A stretch of 64,000 nt of DNA from contig PUDQ02000032.1 of assembly GCA_002964805.2 (NCBI GenBank), forward strand, positions 1,054,001-1,118,000. Reading direction: 5' to 3'. Positions 1-12,125 of this stretch are shown piece by piece (within the stretch, counting starts at the first letter, position 1; each line of letters opens with the position of its first letter). The notes below the pieces were generated by a model. That model was not told where the DNA came from. It searched no databases and was given only the letters and a program-made list of their open reading frames with translations. Made by a program: the position numbers and the translations under genes. The stretch comes from Trametes villosa (lineage: Eukaryota; Basidiomycota; Agaricomycetes; Polyporales; Polyporaceae).

Positions 1-1785
1 TTACATACCGTCAGCTCATCACGTCCAATCGTAGGCAACAGGCTATGCCTTACACTCGCGCCGTTCGTCTCGGTCGAGCCCGATAACCGTGGTGCACGCG
101 GGACAGGGACAGGGTAGACCTCCGCCGCGCCTTCGTGGTCGGTCTCGCCGTCCGCATCGAGTAATGAACTATTATCGTCATCGACCGGTTCACGAAGGAC
201 CTCGGGCTTATGAACCGTGGGCGATCGCGTCGCGGTGGTTTCGTGAGGTGCTGGACCCGCCCCGTACGCAAGTAGCAGTGATTGCAATGTCACGCGATGG
301 TTGACGGACTGAGTATCAGAGAGACAAGTGTTGGTATGTGCGAGATATTGATACGGCGAAACGCGACTACGCACCGGTGGTGACTCCTTCCGGGGTTGAG
401 ATGGGGGAGGATGTGGGCGTGATGGAGGATATGTGGAGGAGCTGGCGTTATGCTTCACGGCGGACGAGTCCCACTGCGCGCGACTTGAGCCAGCCGTAGA
501 AGAGGTGTAGTGTCGCATAGGTTGTGCATGTCCCGGCGCGGCGGGATGGGTAGGGCGGTGTGCGTGAGTCTGATATAGCGTTGAGTCAAGCTGCCTCCAA
601 GAGAGAACGCGAGGTCGTCTTACAGCTGCTTGCTCGGCGGGGAAAATAGGACTTTGGCGTGTGGGCGCGGAGACGTGATGGGCCTAGCAAAAACGCACCC
701 ACGCGCGCCGCGATCCGCAGAGTCAATTTCCCATGTCCAGCTGTAGGATTCCTCCTTTCGCGCGCACTCACCTTCTTCGCAGCGTCTACTGTGGTTTCCT
801 GCCTTGTGGCCCCTCCGCTCCTCCGGGAGTCTTGTGGGGGCATGCTCCCGGTTGCAGGGTGTGTTTGCGCTTTCGTGGGCGGTGCGATCGCAGTGGTAGC
901 AGAAGAAGAAGACCCAGAAGCAACAGCGACCAGCTCGCCCGCGCCAGATAGTTCGCTTCCAGCAAAGGCAGTCTCCGTAGCCGACGCCAGAGGAGCGGGC
1001 GACCCTGAGTCGGAGGCCGCACTCGGCTCGCGCGTGTTGCCAGCCTGAGAACCCGAAACAGACAGCCCGCCGTCCCAGTTCGCGAGCTCGGAGTAGACTA
1101 TGCCCGACATGGCTTCATCGACGGTGCGAGCAGTGCGCAGAGCCTGGTGATTAGGGAGGATGTAGGTGGTGGATGAGGAGGAGGATGCGTAAAGGTGGCT
1201 GCTAGAAACGGCGGTCGCGCGCGGAGCGCGATTCGACGCGACGCATGGCCCAGGCGCTTGCTGCGCCGAGCCGCGCTTTTCACAGGAAATTTCCCTTTTC
1301 AGGAGGCGCCGGCGATGCAAATCCGGCACAATTCGCGACGGTGAACTGAGCGCTCAGCTGGTGCGGCCAACAGTACTTCAGAGGTTTGCAGATATGGCTG
1401 TACCAACACCATTTATTCGTCCGGGGAATGTATGCGACGGTCTCGTATTACGGGGGGAAAGCACTTGGGTTCATTCGGGGAAGGTGGATCAGGTAGAGTC
1501 AACATAAACGGGCGTGGTTCTGGAAGTAGTCACAACAGCAGCGCACACAACCAAGTTCGACGGGTGGGGGTAATACAGTGAAGAGGGAGAGTGATTACAA
1601 CTTTGCTTTACGTGCCAGCAGAGACGAGCGGACGAAACGGGATTTGGGACGGAACGGAAACATCATAAACCGCGATGAGGGATGTGGGACCAGTGCAGGG
1701 GCAAGATATTGATGAGGGGATTGTGGTCGTACGAGCGGCCGAGGGCGAGATGCGCGACGGGCGAAGGCGAAGGCAAGGGGTGCAA
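1..1785. other. Left flank without a recognised gene
   Basis: I found no supportable gene here. A 247-codon minus-strand open frame (586-1329) and a 129-codon plus-strand frame (659-1048) overlap each other. Both are rich in Ser, Ala, Thr and Pro, and neither shows a recognisable domain. The minus-strand frame contains a Ser/Ala/Thr-rich stretch resembling a disordered linker, so part of a gene cannot be excluded. The last ~200 bp before 1786 should hold the 3' untranslated region of NAP1. Confidence 0.4.
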
Positions 1786-3789
1786 TTACTGCTGCTTGCA
1801 CTCGTCGGGGTTGGAGCCCGCAGTCGCACCGGCACCACGGCCCTTCGGCGGGCCGCGTCTCCTCGCGGGAGGCTCAGCGTCAGAGTCGGAATCCTACGGC
1901 AAGAGGGAGTGTCAGCGGCAAATAACAGAGCCAAGGGACCCGGATACAAACATACATCGTCCTCGAAGTCATCCTCGTCCTCATCGTCCTCATCGAGGTC
2001 CTCGAAGTCATCCTCATCGTCGAAGTCCTCGTACTCGAGTGCCTTGCCGGTGAAGTAGTCAATCGCACGGGGAATGACCTGAAGATGCACGGATCAGTTA
2101 AAGCACATGATAAGAGGATGGCTTCTCAGCGCACCTTCTCCTTGAGGTCCTCGCCGAGCTGGTAGTCCATCTCAAGCTTCTCCTCAAGCTCCTCGAGCTC
2201 GTCCTCGTCGAGGTCACCGCTCTCGATGGCCTCATCTGAAGGGGGCTGAGGGGGGCTGAAGAAGTTGAAGAACGACGCAGTGGGGCGCGCTTTCCGGACA
2301 AGGCGAGTGCGGTTCGTGTCTGCAAAACAGAAAACAGTCAGCACTTCGCTTCCAATCGCATATAACACAATACGCACTCTTGTTGCGCTGCTTCTTGACC
2401 TCGAACTCCTTCGTCAGGTCCTTGTCCTCCTTCCACTTGATCTCCGTGCCGATCGCGTGATCATACATGAAGTCGCCAGAGTAGCCGACCTCCTCCTGGT
2501 ACAGATACGTCTTCTCGAGCACATCGTTCTCGAAGAAGTCGTTCGGGCCAAAGAAGAAGCGCAGCTTGAAGCCGGGCTTCTTCTCCGTCGTCGGCAGGTA
2601 CTCGATCCGGATGTCCGTTAGGCTCTTCAATGCGTCCGCATCGCGGTCGGTGATGATATCCGAGAACGCGACGTGTGTCCGGAGTGCGGTCAACCAGAAC
2701 TCGGGAATACCGGTGCTTGCGGGGGCGACGTCCTTGGGGAGAGGGGTGTAATCGGGGTCTTCCTTGGTCGATTGTGCCTCGCCGGCCTCAACCTCCTCGG
2801 TGGTGGGTTGTGCCGCACCAGTGATGATGGCCTGCCGGCGGTCATACAACGGCTTTTGGAGCTCGAGGTACTAGCAAAAACGAGGTGATTAGTATCGTTC
2901 AGCGAAGACACGCACATTACAAAAGCGGTGGTTTTGGAAAAGCGATGGCGACATGCAGAGCATGGCGCCCACAATCGCTAGCCTATGCAAATTGCACACA
3001 AATTGCGTCGAATGTCTGCCCCCTATCGCCCGATTGGCGCAAACGCGCTTGGTGGCGAGTACGATTCTCACCACAAATGATACCTCCTACCCTCGCTGAA
3101 ACGATGAGGAAGATGGCATGCTGGATATGGGCGTCCGCAAGTTACTTCGCACCACTGTGTAAGGTAAACTGCGGGCCTTTCTTAGATCCCCGAAGAGGGC
3201 CGGTGATTACTCGGACGGGCAGAGAGCCTCCCCACGCATATCGACCCCCGCATGTCGAGATCGAGAAGGCGTAGTTCGCAGAGACACTACGGGCCTGATC
3301 TGCGCCGAATGGCAGCACCCCGATGCGCAGAAGCTAAGCGATCAACACATTCGCGGGTGGCGATATGCATAACCCTAAGGAGGCCGGCGAGATGCACGTC
3401 GAAGAAAGACACCACAAAGCACCAAACCGTCAGGGTATCGTACACACCTTCTTCTCGAGCTCGAGACACTCGCGCTTGTACTGGTTCTGCAGCTCGATCT
3501 GCTTCACCTGCACCCCTTTCAGCGCCTCGACGTTCTTCTTCACCTCGACGGGGAGGTTCTCGATGTAGCCGGAGCTCTTGCCCACGAGCCCGGAGAGCTT
3601 GCCGTGCACGAGCCCGAGCATCGCCTGCTGGATTGCGCCGGCCTCCTCCTCCTCGGGCTCATTGTCCTCGGAGATGTCGGGCACGGTGGGGCGCGAGAGG
3701 CCCGCGGCGATGGGGGCGTGCGTCAGGGGCGTGTTTTGGGGCGTCGGCGCGGTCGGGTCGACCTGGTTGATGGGGATCGTCGAGGACAT
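1786..3789 (-). CDS. NAP1: Nucleosome assembly protein 1 (histone H2A-H2B chaperone)
   Basis: NAP1 family histone chaperone, expected to bind H2A-H2B, shuttle it to the nucleus and assist nucleosome assembly. Exons on the minus strand are 3789-3448, 2870-2378, 2319-2135, 2078-1956 and 1893-1786; the phases join into one 416-residue protein, the usual NAP1 length. The N-terminus (MSSTIPINQ) is followed by the dimerisation helix region ending YKRECLELEKK. The core carries FWLTALRTH, a KKQRNKNTNRTR stretch and PRAIDYFTGKALEYE. A long Asp/Glu tail follows, then a last exon reading DSDSDAEPPARRR. The protein ends ECKQQ, a CaaX-like terminus also found on plant and animal NAP1 proteins, where CKQQ is a prenylation signal. 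Intron 1 is 577 bp while the others are 56-62 bp. The first 14 codons are duplicated at 15089-15131. Identification is firm; the exact start rests on the conserved duplicate. Confidence 0.95.
2871..3447 (-). other. Unusually long NAP1 intron 1
   Basis: This 577-bp intron has a GTGTGT donor (3447-3442) and a CTAG acceptor (2874-2871). It interrupts NAP1 after residue 114 (EKK) and before YLELQ. The other three NAP1 introns are 56-62 bp. Both strands carry short open frames inside it (for example 2885-3274 plus), but none resembles a known protein. The extra ~500 bp could be an old insertion or a regulatory intron. Confidence 0.75.
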
Positions 3790-4105
3790 CGTTGCGGGCG
3801 TCGACGGGGAGAGAGGCGGGAGGGCACAAAGATCGCGGGCGGAGGCAGGTCTGCTGCAGCCACAAATCCCGGAAAAAGCTGCCTGTCGGAGTTCGAATCC
3901 CCGTACCGTGTCTCTCGCGCGCCTACCCGCGACGGGCATGCGGCCTGCCTCGACCCGCCGGACTCACCCTTTCCTGATCGTACCCCAGCCGTTTGCCCAC
4001 ATATCGATCGCGTTCAAGGTCAGTTGTTGCAAGATTGATGGTGTACAGATGTCCGGAATTTCTTTCTCTGCCGCCCCAGGAACCCCACCGCCCGCGTGCC
4101 CCCAC
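3790..4105. other. NAP1 / USP intergenic spacer
   Basis: This 316-bp spacer lies between the NAP1 start and the stop codon of the USP copy. It should include the NAP1 promoter and 5' untranslated region and the USP 3' end. It is nearly identical to 15132-15448. A tRNA B-box-like GTTCGAATCC occurs near 3892, but no acceptor-stem partner lies at the right distance. Confidence 0.6.
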
Positions 4106-6620
4106 TCACACCCGCTCGAATACGTACAAGTACGCGAGCTTCTTCAGCTCGCGCACGCTCTCCGCGTCCGCCTTCACCACCTTCTCGTCGTTGAACAGCA
4201 CCCACCCCGCCTCCGTCCGGATGTGCGCGACGTAGTGCCCCGAGTGCACCGACGGGCCCTTGTGCGAGATGAACGCCTTCAGCCGGTACCGCGCCGGCAC
4301 CTCGGACGTCCCTCCCGGTCCGCTCTGTGCCTGCTGCTGATCCCCCGCGGCCACGGACCCGGCGGGCGCGTCCTCTCCGGTGTCATCGGGGTGCGAGAAG
4401 AGCCATTCGACCGCCCGCTCTGCGTCACCGCCCTGCGGAGGCTTTCGTGTGAGATAAGGAGCGGTCAAGAAGCGCGTTAACGCTCACCGTCTCTCGAAGG
4501 GCCTTGCGTGCTTGCGCCGGCGTGAAGCCCATGTCAGCGAGCATACTGACCTGCTCCGCAGAGGGCTCAGAGGCGCCCCCGCCACCACCGGAAGAAGGAA
4601 GCTGGATAGGCGCGTCGATATCTGCAATAGCGATAAGTAAGTGAACATCGACAGAGTATGTTCAGCAATCATGCAGCGGCGAGGGCGACCGACAATCGCA
4701 CTCTCACTATGTTCGCCTCGCTACGATGAATCTTTCAAGACTCTACGGCTTCTGCATGAACGAATGAGCTGGTAACCAACCACCAATGGCGCAATCTTCT
4801 CTATGGCAAACAAGGAGTGCGCGCCATTGATACTTCGTCCCCTCCGCCCTTTCAAATTCCGTGAGATCTGACCACGTTGTGGGCTAGATAGGCACCTCGG
4901 ATGGCCAGAGGTTCCCTCACCCAATGAATAATCCCGCGAGTGCTATGCTCCCATGATCAGCAGGTCATGCCTTATAGCCTACTTATGAGGCCCTTGCTGA
5001 TGCATATAAGGCGCCCATAAGCTGGCTATAAGGTAGGCGTCCATTGGAATTGCAGTCATACGCCGGGGGCAGGGCTCGCGGCACTATTTGGCTAGCGCCC
5101 TTGGTAAGGGTGAGGAGGCGGGCAGTCGGCAGCACAGAGTTTCTCGGCCCCCCGCGGTAGGGACATTCACGCCACTGACGTGGCGAGCCAGACAGCGCCC
5201 ACTGAGTCTCAGACTCACCTGGGTCCTCCATGTGCCCGAAGAGCCACTCCATAGCAGCCTCGGGATCGCTGTTGCCCGTCGCGAGCAGCGCCTTCTGGCA
5301 ACGAATGGTTAGGAAGCCCATTGCCTCGAGCTGGGCCATCGCCACCTCGTTGAACTGCGGCAGACCTGGTGCCGCTGCAAACATCGTGTGAGGGCTGACG
5401 TGTCGCGCGGAGTGAATGATACGCACCGGCTTCGTCGTTGGGCAGCTCGGTCTCCCCAGGTTGGAGGCCCCGGCCGAGGTACTCATCCAACTGCAGCTCG
5501 TCGGACTCTGGGAGGATGACGGGGATATCTGCCAGATATCGGTGAGCGGTGGGTAGATATCGCCATGATAGGCACGTACCGAGCTTCGCCGGGACCCAGT
5601 TTACGAGCTGGAACTTCTTCGCGTGCACGACGAGTACCTGGGGGAACGTCGCAAACCGCGTCCGCCTGCAACCATCGTCAGCGTGCGCACGTCAGTGATG
5701 AGGAAAAATGCGTACTTGGTGGCGATGACCTTCTTCTGGCATCCTGGGCATTGATACTCGAGCGCCTCGGTACCGGTGACAATGTCCAGGCATTCCTTGA
5801 GCTGTACCTCCTCATACAGCGTCTTCCCGTCCTCGTCCTTACCCTTCCCCCGCGCAGGCACCGGCACGCTCACCGTGTCCGTCGCATCGACACGGTACCG
5901 CACGCGCTTGCACTCCCCACACTCGAGCCGCTGCTCCGTCCCGAACGCAAACACCTCCGTCGGCTCCTTCTTCTCGTCCAGGCCCAGCTTCTTCGCGTGC
6001 CGCCGCAGCACGGTGACGAGGTGCGTAAAGAACTCCTCCGCGTCCTGCTGCCGCATCGTCGCGAACTCCTCGTGGCCCTTGCCCACGAGCGCCTTGAAGC
6101 CCGTCGGGCGCACGCCCTCCTGGAAGACGGGTGTCGGGGAGTCGTGGGCGAGGGGGTTTGTGTCTTTGGGAGCGGACGGAGACCCGGCGGCGTGCGGACG
6201 AGGGTGGGAGTAGCGGCCCGAGAGGAGGCCGTCGGCGAGTTTGTGCATCTGGCAGTCGATGCACTGCGCGGGGAGGGTCTCGTGGCACGATTCCCAGTGG
6301 GATGCAGAGGTCGGCTGGTACCGTTGGCGGAAAGCGGGTAGCGAGAAAATCGTCTGGATGACGGACGCGGTGTACTAGCTACGAGCTGTTAGCAGAGCGG
6401 CGGCGTAACAGATAGATATCCATACCTGTTACCGAGGTTCGCGCCTGGACATTGTGCCACGAAAGGTCGGAGTCGACCTTTGGTTCATTGCAGATCTAGC
6501 AACAGATGTCTGTAATCAAGTCAGTAAGCAAGTCGGACGAGCATCGAAGCAAACGCACCGGAGTTGCGCTCAGGCGCGATTCACGCTGACGGGAGGGCAA
6601 CTCCCGTTCGAGTGTGTCAG
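4106..6620 (-). pseudogene. Degenerate UBP14/USP5-type deubiquitinase copy
   Basis: This is a second copy of the ubiquitin hydrolase at 15449-18455. Its 3' half is well preserved: the final exon (4106 to about 4425) keeps the His-box (SVHSGHYVAH) and ends VFERV as in the intact gene, and the UBA exons and most of the large catalytic exon remain (5690-6375). Clear lesions are visible by comparison. The catalytic-cysteine codon TGC reads TAG (about 6374-6376), giving S-stop-Y where the intact gene has SCY. The exon encoding the preceding LTGLSNLGN box is deleted, with the surviving end fused to upstream sequence near 6433. About 0.5 kb extra lies between the two UBA exons (4680-5205). Beyond about 6480 the zinc-finger exons are scrambled. 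No ORF can yield active protease; truncated UBA/His-box transcripts are conceivable. Confidence 0.88.
4680..5205. other. ~0.5-kb insertion in the USP pseudogene, with a hairpin
   Basis: Between the two UBA-domain exons the intact gene has a 57-bp intron (15953-16009), whereas this copy has about 0.5 kb more DNA. It includes an inverted repeat, CCTTATAGCC (4970-4979) facing GGCTATAAGG (5024-5033), whose flanks TACTTAT and ATAAGCT extend the pairing. Boundaries were estimated by eye against copy B. No terminal inverted repeats or target-site duplication were recognised, so calling it a MITE would be a guess. Confidence 0.55.
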
Positions 6621-9600
6621 TGTTTTGCCGCCAACACTTGAGCTTGAGTGCCGGCCGCCGGGAACCCAGGCAGTTCGGAGTCGGACAAAGCACGATAGCA
6701 GACCTGAGATCGCTTGTCGAGCATAGTAGAATACCTAGGACGTGTGCCAGCCTGCGAGCGACCGGTGCGGTGTTGAGGCAGCAGACAACGATCGCCGACC
6801 CGCGTGCGCGAACTTGGACACATTCTCAGGCGGCCACAATAGGCGCCCGCGACCTTGTCCGCAACGCTCACCAGGCTTGCGGCCGCGGCAGTACTAGCAC
6901 GAGCTGCGCACTCGGTACGTCTTTCCGGTGTATGCATATCAACTACTCTTCGTATCAAACTGATTTATTAACGAGCACCAGGGTAGATAACATGCAGACG
7001 CCTGCAGACGATGGTCGACGGCCCGCGGCGGCGGCGGCTGCTGCCGCCACCTCGGGTCGAGCGCAGAGGTCGCCGAATCGCGGACACCCCAAACGGCCTT
7101 CGTACGTATTGTTACGTCTCCGGCTGGACATTCACCTACATTAACTCAAACATTCATCTCGTAGGACGGTAAAATTATACACTACCGCCATATACAACTC
7201 TGATAACGCCCTCTTAGTAGGCCGCTCTCTAGGTACGTGCGCACCGCCAGTACCCACAGTCATAACGCGCACCCTGCCGCACTTAGCCTATCGCCTTCGA
7301 ACACCGCTCGTAATTTGGATCCCCCATAACCGACTTCGCCCGTCTGAGACAGTACTGCGTGGGGCCCTAGCCGCCCTCCTCCCCCGACAAGACTACTCCG
7401 ACCACCATACGTCGGGTACATCTCCGGGGTGCGCAGCTAATAAGCGTTATAATGCGCTCCTCCCACAGCCTCGTTCCGTGCGCCCCAGCCGCTGCAACAC
7501 CTCCTCGCTTCGCCGCGCGGCTGAAGTGCTCGCCTATGCCGTCGCCTGGCACGACTCCGAGCCCCGACAAACCATGCACGCCACGCACCCAGACGAGGCT
7601 TGCGGCTTCCTCCCGAACGTCCACCTCTCTTCCACCGAAGACCTGGCGATCTCGCGGCTGCAGCAACAAGTTTTCGTCAGCAAGAATTCAACCACACCGA
7701 AGAGCGCCGATCAACAAGAATGACGGCGCCGGCTCACCTCAAGAACAGCGTTTGGACGGGTCGACAGGCTCCGGGCGAGCCGAAGGCGGAATCGAGCGAA
7801 TGTGAGCGGTGGAGCGGCGGGGAGAGAAGAGGGGGAGACAGGGGAGGACCGGAGGAATGTCCTTGCTCCTCTCCTCTCCCCGTCCCCGTTTTATGCTCGC
7901 CCTACTTCAGGGCGGGCTCTCCGCATCCTCCGAGTCCCACAGCTTACGTTTGTCCTCTAGCGCATATCGACTCACTCCGCCCTCCCGCTTGCGGCAGTGT
8001 CGTTACACCCGGACCTCGCGCCAAGCGCGTCGCAACCGCATCTCAGATCGTGCACAATTCGTACAGCCGCCGCATCCTCCCTACCATTAGCCGGCCCAAC
8101 AAAACTCTCTCCGTCGCCGATTGGCAATCCAGCAGATCGCTAGATCTGGCCCTTGCTACGCGGACGGACGTGCGCGGGAAGCCACGGCACAAACACCTCG
8201 CGTCCGGGCGGCGTCCAATACAGTGACGCACGGTGCTGACGTGCCGTGCGTGGCATTCCTTCATGGTACGTTTATTGTGTCTCTCGAGTTCTCCGTCGCA
8301 GTCCATGTCGCACTTGTGGCGGGCAGGCCGGCGGTCAACTTGCCGCCGCCCTGTCAGTCTTGTATTCGCGAAGGGCAAAGGAATGAACCGCTGGAGTGTA
8401 TCGTGTCTACGTCGAGCGTAGACGGGCATGCTGTGAATGAATTACATGGGTGTTTGTGAGTACGATAGTGTCTCGGTCGGTTGCTCTCAACGTGAGAGCC
8501 GCGACAGTGCCCACTTCGTAAGCATGCGCGGCGCTCCGCCGTCTCGATCCGGGACGGCGTAGCGTCATGAGCAGCGGCGGTGTCTCGCCACGCGCCCAGC
8601 TCGCCTGGCAGCGAAGACGGCTGTTCGGCGGCGAGTCGGATCAGGCAGTGCAGGGCCCCCTGGACTTTGCGGCTGCCCGTGACGTTCTCCGCGTGCGCCA
8701 ATATGTGGAGGGGCACAGATCCAGCGCGCTCATACAGCCCTGGGAGCGGCTGAGATTCTGCTCTCGGTCGAAATTCAGTCGCGCAAGCGCGCTTTCAGCA
8801 GCAGCGGGCACGGTGAGCTTTAGACGGGCATGCCTACGACGCACCCCAAACGCGTGAAGGCCGCGCTTCGCAATGTGCCGCCGTTCGTCTGCGGTTGACG
8901 ACCCATAGGACGATAATATCGATTTGAATGACTCTCATCGTACGCGCGCGAGCACTGAGCTCCTATTACAGTGCATATCTTCATCCGCCGCGGAATGTGA
9001 GCGAGGCGCGGCGGCGCGTGGCATGGTGCCGAGGGGCAAATGCACCTTTTACTTCCTCCAGAGCGCGAAGGAGCTCGCTGCAGTGTGCATGGGGCAAGGT
9101 TCGCGCCGCGCGATGGGCGGCGTGAGCGTCCGGAACGCGACTTCACCAACGCGTGGCGAGCGGAATCGTACGTGTGGGCGGGCGGGCGAGTGCATTAGTA
9201 GCACGTCTTGGGCAGCGGTGTCTGCACACCGAGAATCGACCCCAAGGGGGCATCGTGCCGACCGTCTCGAAACCGTCCGCCGACACTGGCGGCCTGAGCC
9301 TGAGCATACGACGGTGCAGACACCAGTCATGTAGTCTCTGGTGAGTGCGGGCGCATGGGCGCATCTTCGTGCATTGCGGACCCTGAACGTATCCCGAGTA
9401 GGACATCTACGCACTGTTTATGCACATACGAATCGACATGACCACTATGCCCCACACGCGAGCCTTACAAGAACCAACCCGGTACTACGTCGAGTAATTC
9501 ACGAGCTGAAGCCCGGCGTGCACAGCGACACAAACATGATGATTCCCATCGGAACTGTCGGGCGCAAGAGGTGCGGGGTTTCTTCCTTGCGAGGGACTTC

Positions 9601-12069
9601 TACTCTGCTAGCGGATGCTGACCTCGAGAACGAAGCGTGACATCCCGGAGCGGCGCTCCCGTTAGCAGCGAGGTAAGTATGACTTGCTCCTCATTATCCA
9701 TGGGAGGACGTAGCTTCCTAACTCAATTATACTACAGATACTACGTCGCGGCGCGCAGGCGTGCGGCGACCGCTCTGCGCCAGTACGCCAGACCTTGCAT
9801 CCCGCCTGGAGGGTACTAATGTGCAGTAATGCCGACGTCTCCTAGCTCTTCGCAATCGCACGCTCGTATCGGACAGCTGCTCGTAGTAGTACCCTCACGA
9901 GGCTCACGGTATTTGGTACGTCCCTACCATTAGCTCACATACTGCACGGTCTGATCGACTTACCTCCCGGCGGCCGCTCGAGCAAAGCCCGTCATGCTCT
10001 GTCGGGCATGACGGCGTTGCTTCCAGGGCACTCCGGTCGCGCGGTGCGAGATCTCACTACAAGCCCAGCACGATGGCCTGACGGAGCTGTCATCCATTGA
10101 CACCTCCGGTGCATAGGTAGCCGTAAGCACGCCCTTGGCAAGTGGCGGTATGTACACCCTCGAGACAAGTCGAAGGACACCGTCTTCCGGAATACATCTG
10201 AGTATTCCTGTTATGCGCAGGCCCAGTGTACTACATGTGGGTGTTCTGCCTCCTGATTCCGACCGCCGCTGATGTATTCTACAGTCTATGCGGCCTCTTC
10301 ATCAAGTGTTCGGCGCCGTCCTTCTTCGCGCCACTCGGAGACAGATCCTGGTCCGCCTGTTGACTCGGATTCCCGGCACGTCACCCGGCACCTCTGCTGA
10401 CCATGTCTGCAGGTATGAACACTGCGGGTGCTCCGGCTCCGAGCTCCGGGCTGCTACTAACGCGCAGTTTCTCTCTCCAGGCACGCATTCCCTCGGCGCA
10501 CCTTGAGACAGCGACGAGGCAGTGCATGGGTCGCATTTTCTGGGAAAAATCTAATGTTCTCGACGCGACCCAAGGCTTGTGTGTCACGGTCCGCTGACGC
10601 GGCGTCGCGGGCGGTTGCTCAGGCGCGGCTGCGACAGAGTTCCAACTTGCCCAGACTCGTGCAAGCGGCCAGAAGCACGTACGGTTACGCTCCTCGCCGC
10701 AACCCGGAGTCTCTTTGCGCTGATACGTTGACTACGTTTTAGGATATCGTGCTCTCGGCTTCGCTTGCGGTATCGTCGTTATGCGGGAGAATCTGCGGCG
10801 TACACGGAGGTTCTTTGCCGGCTCCGGCCCTTGTCCCGACGCATGGCTCACGCGCACCAGTCAGAGCTGACCGACATGCGAATGTCACCAATTCCACCGG
10901 GCCGTTTGCCGTGGCACCTAAACCGGCGTGGGGTGCGAGGCCAGTATGGCCGTGCGCGCAACCATCGTCCGCTCGTGTCCGGCTGCCGTTCTGCGACGCA
11001 GGTCGATGTGTGCCAACCGTATCCGCTGGATAACCGCGAGCCTGAAGCGCAGCGGACTAGTGCTCGAGCTCCGTGCGTGTGTCGCCCTTTGAGCGCAAAG
11101 TGAGTCGTGCCATCTCGTTCTGCCAATGATCTTCAGACTGACGATTTCCTTGCACATTGCACATTCACGCGGCGCATGCGCGGGATTGTTTTACATATCC
11201 GGACTCGGACGGATACGCTTGGACAGGCGTCGACTTGGCCGGTGAGTTGCTTGACAATCGCCTATTCCAATGTAATCATCCCGTTCCGTGGAAGACTGTC
11301 AGGGTGGCAATCGGCTCACACAAATTACAGATCAAAGCGGACGCGAGCACTACCACGATCTGAACGGACCCCGCTGCGATATTGTGTTTCAGGTGCGTGT
11401 GCTTCCCTTGCGCTCGCGCCCGCTGCGGACGAGCATACCGCTCTGTCAGGACAGTTCGCGACGGCTGTTCTAGCCGTATACGCTGCATGGTATCTCCGTA
11501 GCGGGGCTGGCGGGAGTCTCCTTTCGGACGAGGATCCCAGTGGCGCTGTGCACGACTGCACTCGCTGGTACTCGTTCGTCTTGCTCGCGCAGGCTTCAAA
11601 TCAATGACCTCTCGTACGTCGCGCTGCACGGCAGACTCTGCAGCGCAACCCGAACACATCAGACGAGAAATGATGTGGCTGCGGGGAGACTCCCACCGAT
11701 CCGAGGTACGTTCTGCTGTTCGGGTGCGCACCCGAAGCTGTATTCTTACTGAAACACGCAGCAGCTGTCCTCCGCGACCGCGTCTTCCGTGACAAGTCCC
11801 GCCCGCCTCTTGGCCAGTAGTTCTGACCGCTGCGGCCGTCGCTGTGTTTCTTCTGGATTGTATCTCGCCGTCGTCGCTATTTCGAGTTCTGAGCCCAATG
11901 CTTTACTGTTCCGAGTGGGCCCTCTATAATGCCACATGTATCCTCTTAGCACGCACTGTACAGAGCCCTATAATTTATTTGTTTCGCTTCGGAGTGGTCC
12001 TCGTCCTCACACACAGACTCGTTTTCACACCGCCTCACGCTCGGACTTGCATTGTACAGCCGCTCACGC

Positions 12070-12125
12070 CCCTGGATTGCATCCCGGGCAGCAGGATCAC
12101 CTGCTGCCAAGAGTGCAATCCAGGG
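12070..12125. repeat. Strong two-part hairpin
   Basis: CCCTGGATTGCA (12070-12081) is the exact reverse complement of TGCAATCCAGGG (12114-12125). Nested inside, GGCAGCAGG (12087-12095) is the exact reverse complement of CCTGCTGCC (12100-12108), around a 4-nt loop. Two short internal bulges separate the 12-bp and 9-bp stems. It lies in gene-free DNA. The shape recalls a small-RNA precursor or a transposon-derived palindrome, but nothing in the sequence shows that it is transcribed. Confidence 0.8.

Larger units (their letters stand above)
3747..6620. repeat. Segmental duplication, copy A (NAP1 5' end plus USP)
   Basis: This segment matches 15089-17640 in the same orientation. The match starts abruptly at 3747, inside NAP1 codon 14, and runs through the NAP1/USP intergenic region, the USP 3' exon and much of the USP gene. 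Near the NAP1 side (3747-4480) the two copies are almost identical, even in non-coding DNA. Similarity falls progressively toward 6600, where it becomes patchy and fades. Copy A holds the complete NAP1 gene but a broken USP; copy B holds the reverse. Confidence 0.85.

Noticed and set aside
586..1329. 247-codon minus-strand frame
   Set aside because: Low-complexity Ser/Ala/Thr content, overlapping plus-strand frame, no recognised domain or splice-supported partner.
1958..2035. Simple GAGGAC/TCCTCG repeat
   Set aside because: It is the coding sequence of the conserved acidic tail of NAP1, not an independent repeat element.
3885..3910. tRNA B-box-like GTTCGAATCC
   Set aside because: No matching acceptor stem, A box or anticodon arm at the right distance; the duplicate at 15238 has it mutated without other consequence.
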